36,065 nt of DNA, from NCBI GenBank assembly GCA_024689085.1, contig JAILDT010000085.1, forward strand, positions 1 through 36,065, in the 5' to 3' direction. Below, one piece after another: positions 27,679-36,065 of this stretch (position 1 is its first letter; every line of letters begins with the position of its first letter). Both the position numbers and the translations under genes were made by a program. The notes under the pieces are model-generated. The model saw only the letters and a list, made by a program, of their open reading frames with translations, was not told the DNA's origin and did not search any database. Source of the stretch: Clostridia bacterium. Its GTDB lineage: Bacteria; Bacillota; Clostridia; Peptostreptococcales; Anaerovoracaceae.

Positions 27679-27703
27679 GTACTTTTTTCAGGCGCCGCCG
27701 GCC

Positions 27704-29068
27704 TTACAGGAATGCGTACTTGAGGATGAACAGCACCGCCAGCACATACATGATCACTGTAATCCGGTCACGCTTACCGCAGACCAGATTGATCACTACG
27801 TAGGAGATGACGCCGAAGGAGATGCCTTCGGAAATGCTGTAGAACAGCGGCATGGTGATGATGCACAGATACGCCGGGATCGTGTCTGTCATCGCCTCGG
27901 TCGAGAATTTGATCTCCCGGATCCCTTCGAACATAAGGAAGCCTACCATGATAAGCGCCGGCGCCGTCGCGAAGGACGGAATCGCAGTGAACAGCGGCGA
28001 GAACAGGCAGGACAGCAGGAACAGGCAACCCGTCGTGACTGCGGTCAGTCCTGTGCGTCCTCCGACTGCGATACCCGCAGTGGATTCCACGTAGGTTCCC
28101 GTCGTGGAGGTTCCCAGAATTGCGCCGCATGTGGTGGCGATGGCGTCGGACAGGAGCGCCGGACGAATGGCCGGGAGACGGCCGTTCTCGTCGAGCATTT
28201 TTGCTTTTGCACTGACGCCGATCAGGGTGCCGATGGTGTCGAACATGTCTACGAAGAGGAATGAGAACATGACGACAATGAAATTGAAGATGCCTACACC
28301 GCGGAAGTCCGTATGGAAGCACTCTCCGAACGTGTCGCCGATGGCCGAAAAATCAAGGCTGATGATGGCCGAAGGAAACAGACTGTATACGCCTGCGTCT
28401 GGATTCGGCACATAAAGTCCAACCAGCTGGCAGATCATGCCGGCAACCCAGGTAACAATGATGCCGAACAGAATGGAGGCCTTGACTTTATTGATATAGA
28501 GAACCGCTGTGACGCACAGGCCGAAGAGCGCCAGCAATGCGCAGATTCCGTGGGTACCAAAATCGTCCCGAAAACTCGTAATGGTAACGAGCGTGGTCGA
28601 CGCGTCGACAGAAAGACCTGCATTCTGCAGCCCGATGAATGCGATGAACAGGCCGATGCCGACGGAAACGCCGTTTTTCAGCGACATCGGAATGGCGTTG
28701 AAGATGGCTTCCCGCACATTTGTCAGAGACAACAGAACGAAAATCAGTCCCTCGCAGAATACCGCCATCAGTGCCACGTGCCAGGAAATGCCCATGCTCT
28801 GCACCACTGTGTACGCAAGGAACGCATTCAGACCCATGCCCGCTGACAGGGCAAAGGGCAGGTTCGCCATGAACCCCATGCAAAAGCAACCAATCGTCGA
28901 TGCCAGACATGTGGCGATCAGCACTGCGTGCGGGTTCATGCCGGCGTCGCCCAGAATATTCGGGTTGACCGCGATGATGTACGCCATGGTCATGAATGTT
29001 GTGATGCCGGCGACGACCTCCCGCTTCACCGTCGTGTTGTTTTCTTTGAGCCTGAAAAGTTTATCCAT
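27704..29068 (-). CDS. NCS2-family purine permease (AzgA/PbuG-like)
   Basis: MDKLFRLKENNTTVKREVVAGITTFMTMAYIIAVNPNIL; GTSTTGTYVESTAGIAVGGRTGLTAV. Confidence 0.93.
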   Translation of the reverse strand: MDKLFRLKENNTTVKREVVAGITTFMTMAYIIAVNPNILGDAGMNPHAVLIATCLASTIGCFCMGFMANLPFALSAGMGLNAFLAYTVVQSMGISWHVALMAVFCEGLIFVLLSLTNVREAIFNAIPMSLKNGVSVGIGLFIAFIGLQNAGLSVDASTTLVTITSFRDDFGTHGICALLALFGLCVTAVLYINKVKASILFGIIVTWVAGMICQLVGLYVPNPDAGVYSLFPSAIISLDFSAIGDTFGECFHTDFRGVGIFNFIVVMFSFLFVDMFDTIGTLIGVSAKAKMLDENGRLPAIRPALLSDAIATTCGAILGTSTTGTYVESTAGIAVGGRTGLTAVTTGCLFLLSCLFSPLFTAIPSFATAPALIMVGFLMFEGIREIKFSTEAMTDTIPAYLCIITMPLFYSISEGISFGVISYVVINLVCGKRDRITVIMYVLAVLFILKYAFL

Positions 29069-29195
29069 TGCTGCCTCCGATTCATACAAAAATATTATAG
29101 CACAAATGAATGCGTCTTGACGGTGGACTGGCCGGCAGATATGTATTATAATGAAGCAACCAAAACAAAAGCAATATCATCAGGAGGGTAAAAGA

Positions 29196-29504
29196 ATGGC
29201 AGAGATTACTTTAACAAACGATAACTTCCAGGCGGAAGTCCTCGCATCGGACATTCCTGTGCTGGTGGATTTCTGGGCGACCTGGTGTGGTCCATGCAAA
29301 ATGGTAGGACCTATCGTAGCAGAGATCGCCGACGAATATGAAGGCAAGATCAAGGTAGGTAAGGTCAATGTCGATGAGCAGCCGGCGCTCGCCATGCAGT
29401 ATCAGGTGACCGCCATCCCGACACTGTTCGTCTTCAAGAACGGAGAGGTCGCTGACAAAATCGTCGGTTTTGCGCAGAAGGAAGAAATCGTCAAACTGTT
29501 TTAA
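29196..29504 (+). CDS. trxA: Thioredoxin
   Basis: [45 protein letters not shown] with WCGPC; SD AGGAGGG before ATG 29196. Confidence 0.95.
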   Translation: MAEITLTNDNFQAEVLASDIPVLVDFWATWCGPCKMVGPIVAEIADEYEGKIKVGKVNVDEQPALAMQYQVTAIPTLFVFKNGEVADKIVGFAQKEEIVKLF

Positions 29505-29526
29505 GAGCAATCGATGAAAGAACATG

Positions 29527-29558
29527 AAAAAAGCTGCAGCACATGCTGCAGCTTTTTG
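29527..29558. terminator. Bidirectional intrinsic terminator between trxA and GH25 gene
   Basis: AAAAAGCTGCAGCA/TGCTGCAGCTTTTT inverted repeat. Confidence 0.85.
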
Positions 29559-29574
29559 TTTGCCATAATAATGT

Positions 29575-30999
29575 CTACCGAATAAGGATGTATCCTTCAT
29601 CGATATAACTGATGAGTTCATCAATGTCTGTCAGCTTGAATCGCTGGTCCGTTTCAAACCACTTGCGGTCCTGCGCGTCCGCTACGATCGCCCTGCCGTC
29701 CTCATCCATTCCGATCAGGAGCAGCCGCTGGCTCTCCCCTCTCCACGGTCCGCTGTTCGCATCGATGGAAAGTATGACCGGCATGCCGTTAGCCAGATTG
29801 CCTTTGATGTCCACATAAACAGATTCTTCGTCGTTGGCTCGGTCACAGATAACGTCCAGCCTGTTCAGGGCTTTGGTCCAGGCTTTCAGGCTGCCGAGCT
29901 TCGCTTTTTTGTTTTTGCTTCCGGTCAACATTTTCCGTACAGCCGCAGGATCTACTGTGTCCCCCTTGCCGCTTTCAATGCCGAGTCCCGAGAGCAGGCT
30001 CGCCATAAGGCATTCGTCAGTGGTATATCTGCTACCATCGGACCTGTTGATTATGTATTCGTGAACGACGCCAAAACCATCGGTCACCTTGGCGGTGGCC
30101 GTCTTCTTATTGCTCTTCACCGGCAGAATCGACTCGACGCCGTCGGACAGTTTGTAGGAGACAGTGTCGCCTTCCGAAGAAGCAATCTCCTTCGGCGCAT
30201 TGGTTACCGTGTAATCCTTCTCGTAGAGATAGTTGCCGTCAAACCGGCACCGGATTCCCGGAATCCGTATGTTGGAACTGTATTGCCATATATAATATTC
30301 GCCATCGTATCCTGTTGCCGAGAGATCCCTCGTATACTGGGCAAGCCAGATGGTGTATTTATCCTCAAGTTTATCCGCATCCAGATAAGTGTTGAACAGG
30401 CCTCTGCTGGCGTAGAGCATCGGCTCGTATCCTGCGTCCGCGATGATGTCACAGAAGGTCTCGCACAGAGCGGTGCAGTTGTCCTCTCCCAGTTCTCTGA
30501 CCTTTCTCCAATTCAGTCTTCCGCTGCTGTTCGTCTCGAAGTCCAAGGCGACTGGCAGTGTAATCTGATCCCGGTACGGCTCGATGATCTTCATGAAGAA
30601 TTCCGCTTCTCTGATCATCTCCTTCTTGGTGAGCCCCGTCGTGAAATAGTACACGCCAACATCGAGGCCGTGTTTTCTCGCCCTCTTGAGGTTCTGCTTG
30701 AACCGCTCATCTTTCTTGAGCCTGTTCGTATTAAGTTTGCTGTAGCCCGCTCTGATAATAACGCTGTCCACGCCTGCGTCTACGATGGCATCCCAGTCAT
30801 CGTTATCCAGATCACCGTTCCATGATGAAATATCCAGACAGTTGTGCTGGATGTATCCATCCTCATACCTTTCCGGCGTCTCCGCATCGCCCACAGAGGT
30901 TCTGTAGACGGCAAAGGCATCATGAGGAATCAGTGAAACAATCAGCGCCAGAACCGCGATCGAAGCGATGGCAATTGCTTTTGCTCTGCGCATACTCAT
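29575..30999 (-). CDS. GH25 lysozyme-like protein with C-terminal C39-like domain
   Basis: HNCLDISSWNGDLDNDDWDAIVDAGVDSVIIRAGY, LPVALDFETNSSG, IWLAQYTRDL, YYIWQYSSNIRIPGI; C-terminal LANGMPVILSIDANSG...LLLIGMDEDGRAIVADAQDRKWFE resembles a C39-type peptidase fold. Confidence 0.85.
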   Translation of the reverse strand: MSMRRAKAIAIASIAVLALIVSLIPHDAFAVYRTSVGDAETPERYEDGYIQHNCLDISSWNGDLDNDDWDAIVDAGVDSVIIRAGYSKLNTNRLKKDERFKQNLKRARKHGLDVGVYYFTTGLTKKEMIREAEFFMKIIEPYRDQITLPVALDFETNSSGRLNWRKVRELGEDNCTALCETFCDIIADAGYEPMLYASRGLFNTYLDADKLEDKYTIWLAQYTRDLSATGYDGEYYIWQYSSNIRIPGIRCRFDGNYLYEKDYTVTNAPKEIASSEGDTVSYKLSDGVESILPVKSNKKTATAKVTDGFGVVHEYIINRSDGSRYTTDECLMASLLSGLGIESGKGDTVDPAAVRKMLTGSKNKKAKLGSLKAWTKALNRLDVICDRANDEESVYVDIKGNLANGMPVILSIDANSGPWRGESQRLLLIGMDEDGRAIVADAQDRKWFETDQRFKLTDIDELISYIDEGYILIR

Positions 31000-31085
31000 A
31001 TCTCGATGCTGACAATCCTCCTTATTCTACAGTAGTATATCTCATACCCCTACGTCGCGCCCCTTAAAATTCTTTAATAAAAACC

Positions 31086-31114
31086 TTGATTTTCTAACGA
31101 TTCTGGGTTACTAT
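31086..31114 (+). promoter_or_regulatory. Sigma-A-type promoter of candidate sRNA or leader
   Basis: TTGATT (31086-31091), 17-bp spacer, TACTAT (31109-31114). Confidence 0.5.
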
Positions 31115-31120
31115 TTACGT

Positions 31121-31206
31121 GTGGTTATCCCCTGATAACCTCATTAATCTCTAATCCCAATACCCCTTTTAACAAAAGAAACCCTCGGGTTTCTTTTGTT
31201 TTTTTG
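31121..31206 (+). ncRNA. Candidate ~85-nt small RNA (or transcription attenuator leader)
   Basis: Promoter immediately upstream; 5' hairpin GGTTATC-CCCT-GATAACC (31123-31140); C-rich single-stranded region; 3' perfect 14-bp hairpin plus T-tract; no ORF on the + strand. Confidence 0.45.
31171..31205 (+). terminator. Strong intrinsic terminator
   Basis: AACAAAAGAAACCC-tc-GGGTTTCTTTTGTT followed by TTTTT. Confidence 0.88.
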
Positions 31207-31261
31207 TGTGCTCCGCATTGGTTTACCATAAAATGTGGTATACTCTAAACGGAGGGACGAG

Positions 31262-31813
31262 ATGAAAAGAAATATGAAAATCAAACAGTACGTTATGGCC
31301 TACCGGGCCGATGAGAAAGAAATCGCGAGACTTCTTCCTCCGGGCTTCGAATCACTGCGCCCGGTTCTGCGGATCAACGTGGAATGTTTCGACGGTGACG
31401 ACGACTGGGGCTATATAGAATTCAACACGCCTGTCGCTGCCGAAGGGAAACGCGGCTGGCTCAACATATCGTCCTGGCTCGAAAAGCCGGACTACATGCA
31501 TCTGGAATTCACACCGACGGGAAAGAGGGGCGGTTGTCCTTATGAGGAGGACAACGACGGCTGCTTCTACTGGGATTACAACACTGGGCAATACGGTTTT
31601 CTGGAGGCGGAAGTAATCAACGCTGATAAAGAATACGCGGACTGCTCTCTGGAATGGGAACTCCCGCCGGCAAACGCGTTCTTTGATGATGACGAGCGCA
31701 TCCGCAGTTTTATCAAGCTCCCGGTGCTCGAGATTCTCGGTGCTTATGTCGTAGAATTCGAGCGTGAGTTTGAGGAGCCGGACGATGTGATTGGAGACGG
31801 TGCGGAACTGTAA
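31262..31813 (+). CDS. Uncharacterised protein, weakly acetoacetate-decarboxylase-like
   Basis: SD GGAGGG before ATG 31262; MKRNMKIKQYVMAYRADEKEIARLLPPGFESLRPVLRINVECFDG, a layout reminiscent of ADC-like proteins; first gene of a tight operon. Confidence 0.6.
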   Translation: MKRNMKIKQYVMAYRADEKEIARLLPPGFESLRPVLRINVECFDGDDDWGYIEFNTPVAAEGKRGWLNISSWLEKPDYMHLEFTPTGKRGGCPYEEDNDGCFYWDYNTGQYGFLEAEVINADKEYADCSLEWELPPANAFFDDDERIRSFIKLPVLEILGAYVVEFEREFEEPDDVIGDGAEL

Positions 31814-32838
31814 TGAAGCACATTATCGAAGAGTGGCATCAGAATATCTGCGATTCCGCTCTGTGGGAGTTCTACTTCGGCGGAATGCGCGCAGGTTCCC
31901 TGGATATCGAGACGACGGGACTGGATCCATCAAAGAACAAATTCATCCTCGGCGGTGTATATGACGCGCAGACGAACCAGCTCCATCAGGTTCTTGCAGA
32001 GAGTCGTGCCGAAGAAGCGGACGCACTGGCGGAATACATGGACACACTGGCGGATCTGGACGTTGTTGTCACCTACAACGGACGACATTTCGATATTCCC
32101 TTTATTGATACGCGGCTGAAAAAACATCCGGAAGTATCCACCCTTTCCTGCAGTTTTCTGTACGACCTGGACCTCTATCGGGTGCTGAGCGGACACTCGC
32201 CGATCCGGAAGTTCGTGCCGAACATGAAACAGAAAACCCTTGAGAATTACATGGGACTATGGGAGACGAGAGCAGACGAAATCTCCGGTGCCGAAAGTGT
32301 CGACCTGTACAATCAGTACGAAGCGACTGCCGACCGGTCAGCCGAGGCGAAGATCCTGTTGCACAATAACGACGACGTGCGGCAGCTCACGCGTCTGACA
32401 AAAGCCATCACCAAGAGCGACTTCCACAGGGCCATGTTCCGGATTGGATTCCCGGTGAAGTACGGGCCTGCTATGCTGACCGTGAACAACATCCGTCTGC
32501 AGAAGGACAGGCTGGAATTCAACGGCACCCAGAACAGACTGCCTTTCCGGTACTTGGGATTTGAATGGAGCGGCTGGCCTGTATCGAGTCGTTTTACAGG
32601 AGAAAACTTCGAGGTCTCTGTTCCGGTCATCCGGCGGAAAGGCATCACTGTCATCGATCTGGAAGCGGCCGGGCTGGCGGACATGAATGCACCGGGACCT
32701 TCCGGCATCCGCTTCGAAGATTATCCAGGATGCGCCAGCGGCTTCCTCGTAATCGAAGACGCAGACGGCATCAGATATCGTGAAGCCAACCATTTTATAA
32801 AAGAATTCGCAAAGAAATTCATGGAGGAAAACATATGA
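31813..32838 (+). CDS. YprB-like RNase H-fold exonuclease domain protein
   Basis: DEDD-type motifs GSLDIETTGLDP, VVTYNGRHFDIPFIDTRL, LLHNNDDVRQLTRL. Confidence 0.85.
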   Translation: MKHIIEEWHQNICDSALWEFYFGGMRAGSLDIETTGLDPSKNKFILGGVYDAQTNQLHQVLAESRAEEADALAEYMDTLADLDVVVTYNGRHFDIPFIDTRLKKHPEVSTLSCSFLYDLDLYRVLSGHSPIRKFVPNMKQKTLENYMGLWETRADEISGAESVDLYNQYEATADRSAEAKILLHNNDDVRQLTRLTKAITKSDFHRAMFRIGFPVKYGPAMLTVNNIRLQKDRLEFNGTQNRLPFRYLGFEWSGWPVSSRFTGENFEVSVPVIRRKGITVIDLEAAGLADMNAPGPSGIRFEDYPGCASGFLVIEDADGIRYREANHFIKEFAKKFMEENI

Positions 32839-33677
32839 AAATCGGTTTTATCGGAATCGGCAACATGGGCGGTTCCATCCTCAAGGGCTACGCCAACTCT
32901 CCTGCCAGCGCAGGCAACGAGATTCTGGTGCACGACAGGATGACAGAAAACAATCATGCAATGGCGGAAGCCATTGCCCAGAGCGGATACACGAACAAAA
33001 GCCTCGTTATCTGCAATGACAACAAGGAACTGGCCGAAGCGTCCGACATCATTATCATCGGCGTCAAGCCGAACATCGTAGGCAGCGTCCTCAAGGAAAT
33101 CGCGCCGGCCACGGGCAAAATCATCGTCTCTATGGCCGCCGGCGTATCCATCAGCAAGCTGGAGGCAGCATTGAACGAAGCTGTGCCCGGCAGCGGCAAG
33201 GACGCGAAACTGATTCGCATCATGCCGAATACACCGGCCCGCGTTGGCGCAGCCATGACCGCTATGTGCAGGAACTTCAATGTCAGTGATGAGGATTTCG
33301 CATTGGCAAAGACGATCTTCGATTCCGTCGGTATGGCTGAGGGTGTTCCGGAAGACCTGATCGACTGTGTCATCGGCGTCAGCGGCTCAAGCCCTGCGTA
33401 TACGTACATGTACCTCGAAGCCCTCGTAAAAGCGGCGGTCGCCAACGGCATGGAGAAGGAACAGGCGAGAATCTTCGCCTGCCAGGCTGTCATCGGCGCT
33501 GCCAAGATGGCGCTCGAGAGCAACGAATCTCTTGAACAGCTGCGCATCAACGTCTGCTCGCCGGGCGGAACGACCATAGAAGCAGTGAAAAAACTGCAGG
33601 AAAACGGATTTATGGATGACGTTATCGAAGCCTTCCAGGCTGCGGTAGACAGATCAAAGGAGATGACAGCGGAGTGA
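32835..33677 (+). CDS. proC: Pyrroline-5-carboxylate reductase
   Basis: MKIGFIGIGNMGGSILKGYANS; RIMPNTPARVGAAMTAM; GVSGSSPAYTYMYLEAL; INVCSPGGTTIEAVKKL. Confidence 0.95.
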   Translation: MKIGFIGIGNMGGSILKGYANSPASAGNEILVHDRMTENNHAMAEAIAQSGYTNKSLVICNDNKELAEASDIIIIGVKPNIVGSVLKEIAPATGKIIVSMAAGVSISKLEAALNEAVPGSGKDAKLIRIMPNTPARVGAAMTAMCRNFNVSDEDFALAKTIFDSVGMAEGVPEDLIDCVIGVSGSSPAYTYMYLEALVKAAVANGMEKEQARIFACQAVIGAAKMALESNESLEQLRINVCSPGGTTIEAVKKLQENGFMDDVIEAFQAAVDRSKEMTAE

Positions 33678-34204
33678 TTTTCGAAGAAGAACTGATTGAA
33701 AGCGAAAGATTATATGAAGGCAGGATCCTGAATCTGCGGCGCGACAAGGTAACAGTTCCGTCAGGAACAGCATACAGGGAAATCGTTGAGCATAACGGCG
33801 CTGTCGCGATCGTCGCGCTCACGGAAGACAACAACATCATCATGGAGCGTCAGTACCGGTACGCCTGCGGACGCGCTGTGCTGGAAGTTCCGGCTGGCAA
33901 AATCGACAAAGGCGAGACGGATCCAGTGGCTGCAGCCGTCCGGGAGCTCAAGGAAGAGACCGGTCTCACGGCGTCGGAAATCATCCACCTGGGCGATGTC
34001 AATCCAAGCTGCGCATACTCAGAGGAAGTCATTCACATCTATCTGATGCGCGGACTCACCAGGGGTGAACAGGCGCTTGATGATGATGAAGTGATTGAAT
34101 TGATGGAGATGCCATTTGAAGAAGTTTACGAAATGGGAGTGCGCGGAGAAATTGTGGATTCCAAGACTCTGGCAGCGCTCCTGATGACGAAGGGCAGGTT
34201 GTAA
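33674..34204 (+). CDS. NUDIX hydrolase (ADP-ribose pyrophosphatase-like)
   Basis: Nudix box GKIDKGETDPVAAAVRELKEETGL; GTG start overlapping the proC stop. Confidence 0.92.
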   Translation: MIFEEELIESERLYEGRILNLRRDKVTVPSGTAYREIVEHNGAVAIVALTEDNNIIMERQYRYACGRAVLEVPAGKIDKGETDPVAAAVRELKEETGLTASEIIHLGDVNPSCAYSEEVIHIYLMRGLTRGEQALDDDEVIELMEMPFEEVYEMGVRGEIVDSKTLAALLMTKGRL

Positions 34205-35089
34205 ATGTATATCGAACAGTTTATTGAGTATCTGAAAAACGAGAAGAAGATGGCGCCGAATTCACTCGACGCTTACGGAAGAGATATCCGGGATTTCGAG
34301 AGCTTCGTTCTGTCCCGGGGAACCGGCAGTGTACTTGAGGCTACGAGCACAGACGTTGTCGCATATCTGAACAAACTGAAGGCAGCGGGCAGATCCCCTT
34401 CCACGGTAAACCGGAAACTGGCCTCCGTAAGAGCCTTCTACAACTACCTGCTGGATGAAAAACTCGTCACAGAAAGCCCGGCCAGAGGAATCAAAACGCC
34501 TCGCATTGAAAAGAAAGAGCTGGAATTCCTGTCAATCAAAGAAATCGACCAGCTTCTCGACAGTCCGGACGACAGTCTCAAAGGCCGCCGCGACCGTGCG
34601 ATTCTGGAGGTTCTCTACGCCACTGGCATCAAGGTCAGCGAACTGATCGACGCCAACGTCGAGGATGTGAACTTCCGCATGGGTTTCATCACCTGTTACG
34701 GTGAAAGCAGCAAGACACGCATCATCCCGATGGGACGCCCTGCACGTGCTGCGCTTGAGGACTACGTTTACGAGGTGAGAGACCAGCTGCTGGCGGACAA
34801 CAAGGACGAGAAAGCACTCTTCGTGAACTACTACGGCAAGCGTCTGACACGTCAGGGACTGTGGAAAGTTCTGAAGGAATGCGGAGAGAAGTCCGGTATC
34901 AAGCACAAGCTGACGCCGAACATTATCCGAAACTCCTTCGCGGTTCATATGCTGCAGAATGGCGCAGATCTCAAATCCCTGCAGGAGCTCATGGGACATG
35001 AGGATATCATGGCCACACAGGTCTATCTGGCTGCGACAAAAAACCACATCAAGGACGTCTATGACAAGGCTCATCCAAGGGCGAAATAA
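34205..35089 (+). CDS. XerD-like tyrosine recombinase with altered catalytic residues
   Basis: SAM-like N-terminal domain plus catalytic-domain layout (ILEVLYATGIKVSELIDANVED, ESSKTRIIPMGRPA, LTPNIIRNSFAVHMLQNGADLKSLQELMGHEDIMATQVYLAAT). Confidence 0.9.
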   Translation: MYIEQFIEYLKNEKKMAPNSLDAYGRDIRDFESFVLSRGTGSVLEATSTDVVAYLNKLKAAGRSPSTVNRKLASVRAFYNYLLDEKLVTESPARGIKTPRIEKKELEFLSIKEIDQLLDSPDDSLKGRRDRAILEVLYATGIKVSELIDANVEDVNFRMGFITCYGESSKTRIIPMGRPARAALEDYVYEVRDQLLADNKDEKALFVNYYGKRLTRQGLWKVLKECGEKSGIKHKLTPNIIRNSFAVHMLQNGADLKSLQELMGHEDIMATQVYLAATKNHIKDVYDKAHPRAK

Positions 35090-35132
35090 GGGCAAGCCGG
35101 CTTCGTAAACCAGAGGTCGGCTTTCACACTTT

Positions 35133-35181
35133 AAAGCGGCTGCAAAATGGCTCAATAGAGCGGTAAAGTGCCGCTTTTTTT
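35133..35181 (+). terminator. Intrinsic terminator after the xerD-like gene
   Basis: AAAGCGGC (35133-35140) and GCCGCTTT (35170-35177) inverted repeat followed by a T-run; the inner AGCGG/CCGCT hairpin is an alternative. Confidence 0.65.
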
Positions 35182-35205
35182 AATGTATTTAAAGGCCCGT
35201 ATGCG

Positions 35206-35235
35206 TTGACATATTATTAACATTTAATGTATAAT
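35206..35235 (+). promoter_or_regulatory. Strong sigma-A promoter of the NhaC-like gene
   Basis: TTGACA (35206-35211), 18-bp spacer, TATAAT (35230-35235). Confidence 0.85.
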
Positions 35236-35322
35236 CTTTGAGGATTAGGGTGTTTGGTGGTGTATAGGACACCCTTTTCGGAATTATCAACGTTACTATT
35301 ATTTGGTAAGGAGGATTTTGTT

Positions 35323-36065
35323 ATGGGTAGAAAAGTACCTATGTGGCAGTGCATCCTTGCTATCGTCGCAATGGTAGTGTTCCTGTTCTGGAACGTTATG
35401 TTCGACGATGGAGGGGAAGCACATGTCGGCCTGATTCTGGCTGCTTGCGTATCCGGTATCATCGGCGCGGCGAACGGCTGGAAATGGTCTTACATGGAGC
35501 AGGGCATCCTGGCTGCGATCAACAGATCCATGCAGGCTATGCTGATCCTGGCAGTTGTAGGTGCCATGATCGCTTCATGGAAGTGCGGCGGCGTTATTCC
35601 GTCCATGATGTATTATGGAATCAAAGTTATCGCTCCGAGCATCTTCCTGTTCACAGCTTGCCTGCTGTGCAGCATCGTATCCCTGGCGACAGGTTCATCC
35701 TGGTCAACAGCTGGATCCATGGGCGTTGCTTTGATCGGTATCGGCGCGGCTCTGGGATTCCCATCCTACATGACAGCCGGCGCAATCGTATCCGGCGCAT
35801 ACTTCGGCGACAAGATGTCACCGCTGTCCGATACGACAAACCTGGCTCCGGCAGTTGCTGGTTCCACACTGTTTGACCACATCAAGCACATGGTTTACAC
35901 GGTAGGTCCGTCACTGATCATTGCATTCATCGTTTATCTGATTCTCGGCTTCACCCACAAGGGCGGCGCTGCAGACGAATCAACGATCCAGATGTACCTT
36001 GACTTCATCACCATGAACTACAAGGTTGGCGTTCTGTATCTGATTCCGCCTGTATTCGTAATCGT
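35323..36065 (+). CDS. NhaC-family Na+/H+ antiporter, truncated by window edge
   Basis: MGRKVPMWQCILAIVAMVVFLFWN...SIVSLATGSSWSTAGSMGVALIGIGAALGFPSYMTAGAIVSGAYFGDKMSPLSDTTNLAPAVAGSTLFDHIKHM; AAGGAGG SD. Confidence 0.9.
   Translation, partial: MGRKVPMWQCILAIVAMVVFLFWNVMFDDGGEAHVGLILAACVSGIIGAANGWKWSYMEQGILAAINRSMQAMLILAVVGAMIASWKCGGVIPSMMYYGIKVIAPSIFLFTACLLCSIVSLATGSSWSTAGSMGVALIGIGAALGFPSYMTAGAIVSGAYFGDKMSPLSDTTNLAPAVAGSTLFDHIKHMVYTVGPSLIIAFIVYLILGFTHKGGAADESTIQMYLDFITMNYKVGVLYLIPPVFVI

Noticed and set aside
34205-35089. XerD-like gene as integrase of a mobile element or integron
   Set aside because: It sits at the end of a housekeeping operon with no tRNA, att-like repeats, cassette array or phage genes nearby.

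Overview
The window is about 36 kb of moderately GC-rich Clostridia-type chromosome (a Family XIII / Anaerovoracaceae-like Firmicute is my inference). It is densely coding and mostly housekeeping or metabolic. From left to right I read: an ECF transporter operon (T, A2, A1, S) divergent from a MocR-type regulator; a GtrB/CsbB-like glycosyltransferase with a YfhO-family membrane protein; a saccharopine-dehydrogenase-like enzyme with an AraC-type regulator; an unusual dyad-rich intergenic region with two opposed perfect DnaA boxes; an AlaX-type alanyl-tRNA editing protein; a run of YabE-like G5/3D protein, PepV-like dipeptidase, NifU-like protein and an orphan solute-binding lipoprotein; an M3-like peptidase lipoprotein coupled to an MBL-fold hydrolase; a convergent DUF1887 (Card1/Can2-like CARF plus PD-(D/E)XK) protein; reverse rubrerythrin; an agmatinase-family enzyme; an S8 protease; FolD, RNase HII, RbgA, L19, an NCS2 permease and thioredoxin; a GH25 protein; a candidate ~85-nt sRNA; a five-gene overlapping operon ending in a XerD-like recombinase; and a truncated NhaC-like antiporter. 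I saw no CRISPR array, tRNA, rRNA or transposase. The best leads are the orphan Card1-like nuclease, the candidate sRNA/attenuator, three genes whose promoter -10 box sits exactly 6 nt before ATG (candidate leaderless mRNAs), the DnaA-box/dyad region, a MocR regulator lacking its PLP lysine, a XerD-like protein with altered catalytic residues, and an AraC regulator that seems to carry a GH39-like tail without the catalytic barrel. All family assignments are from reading the translations, not from database searches.
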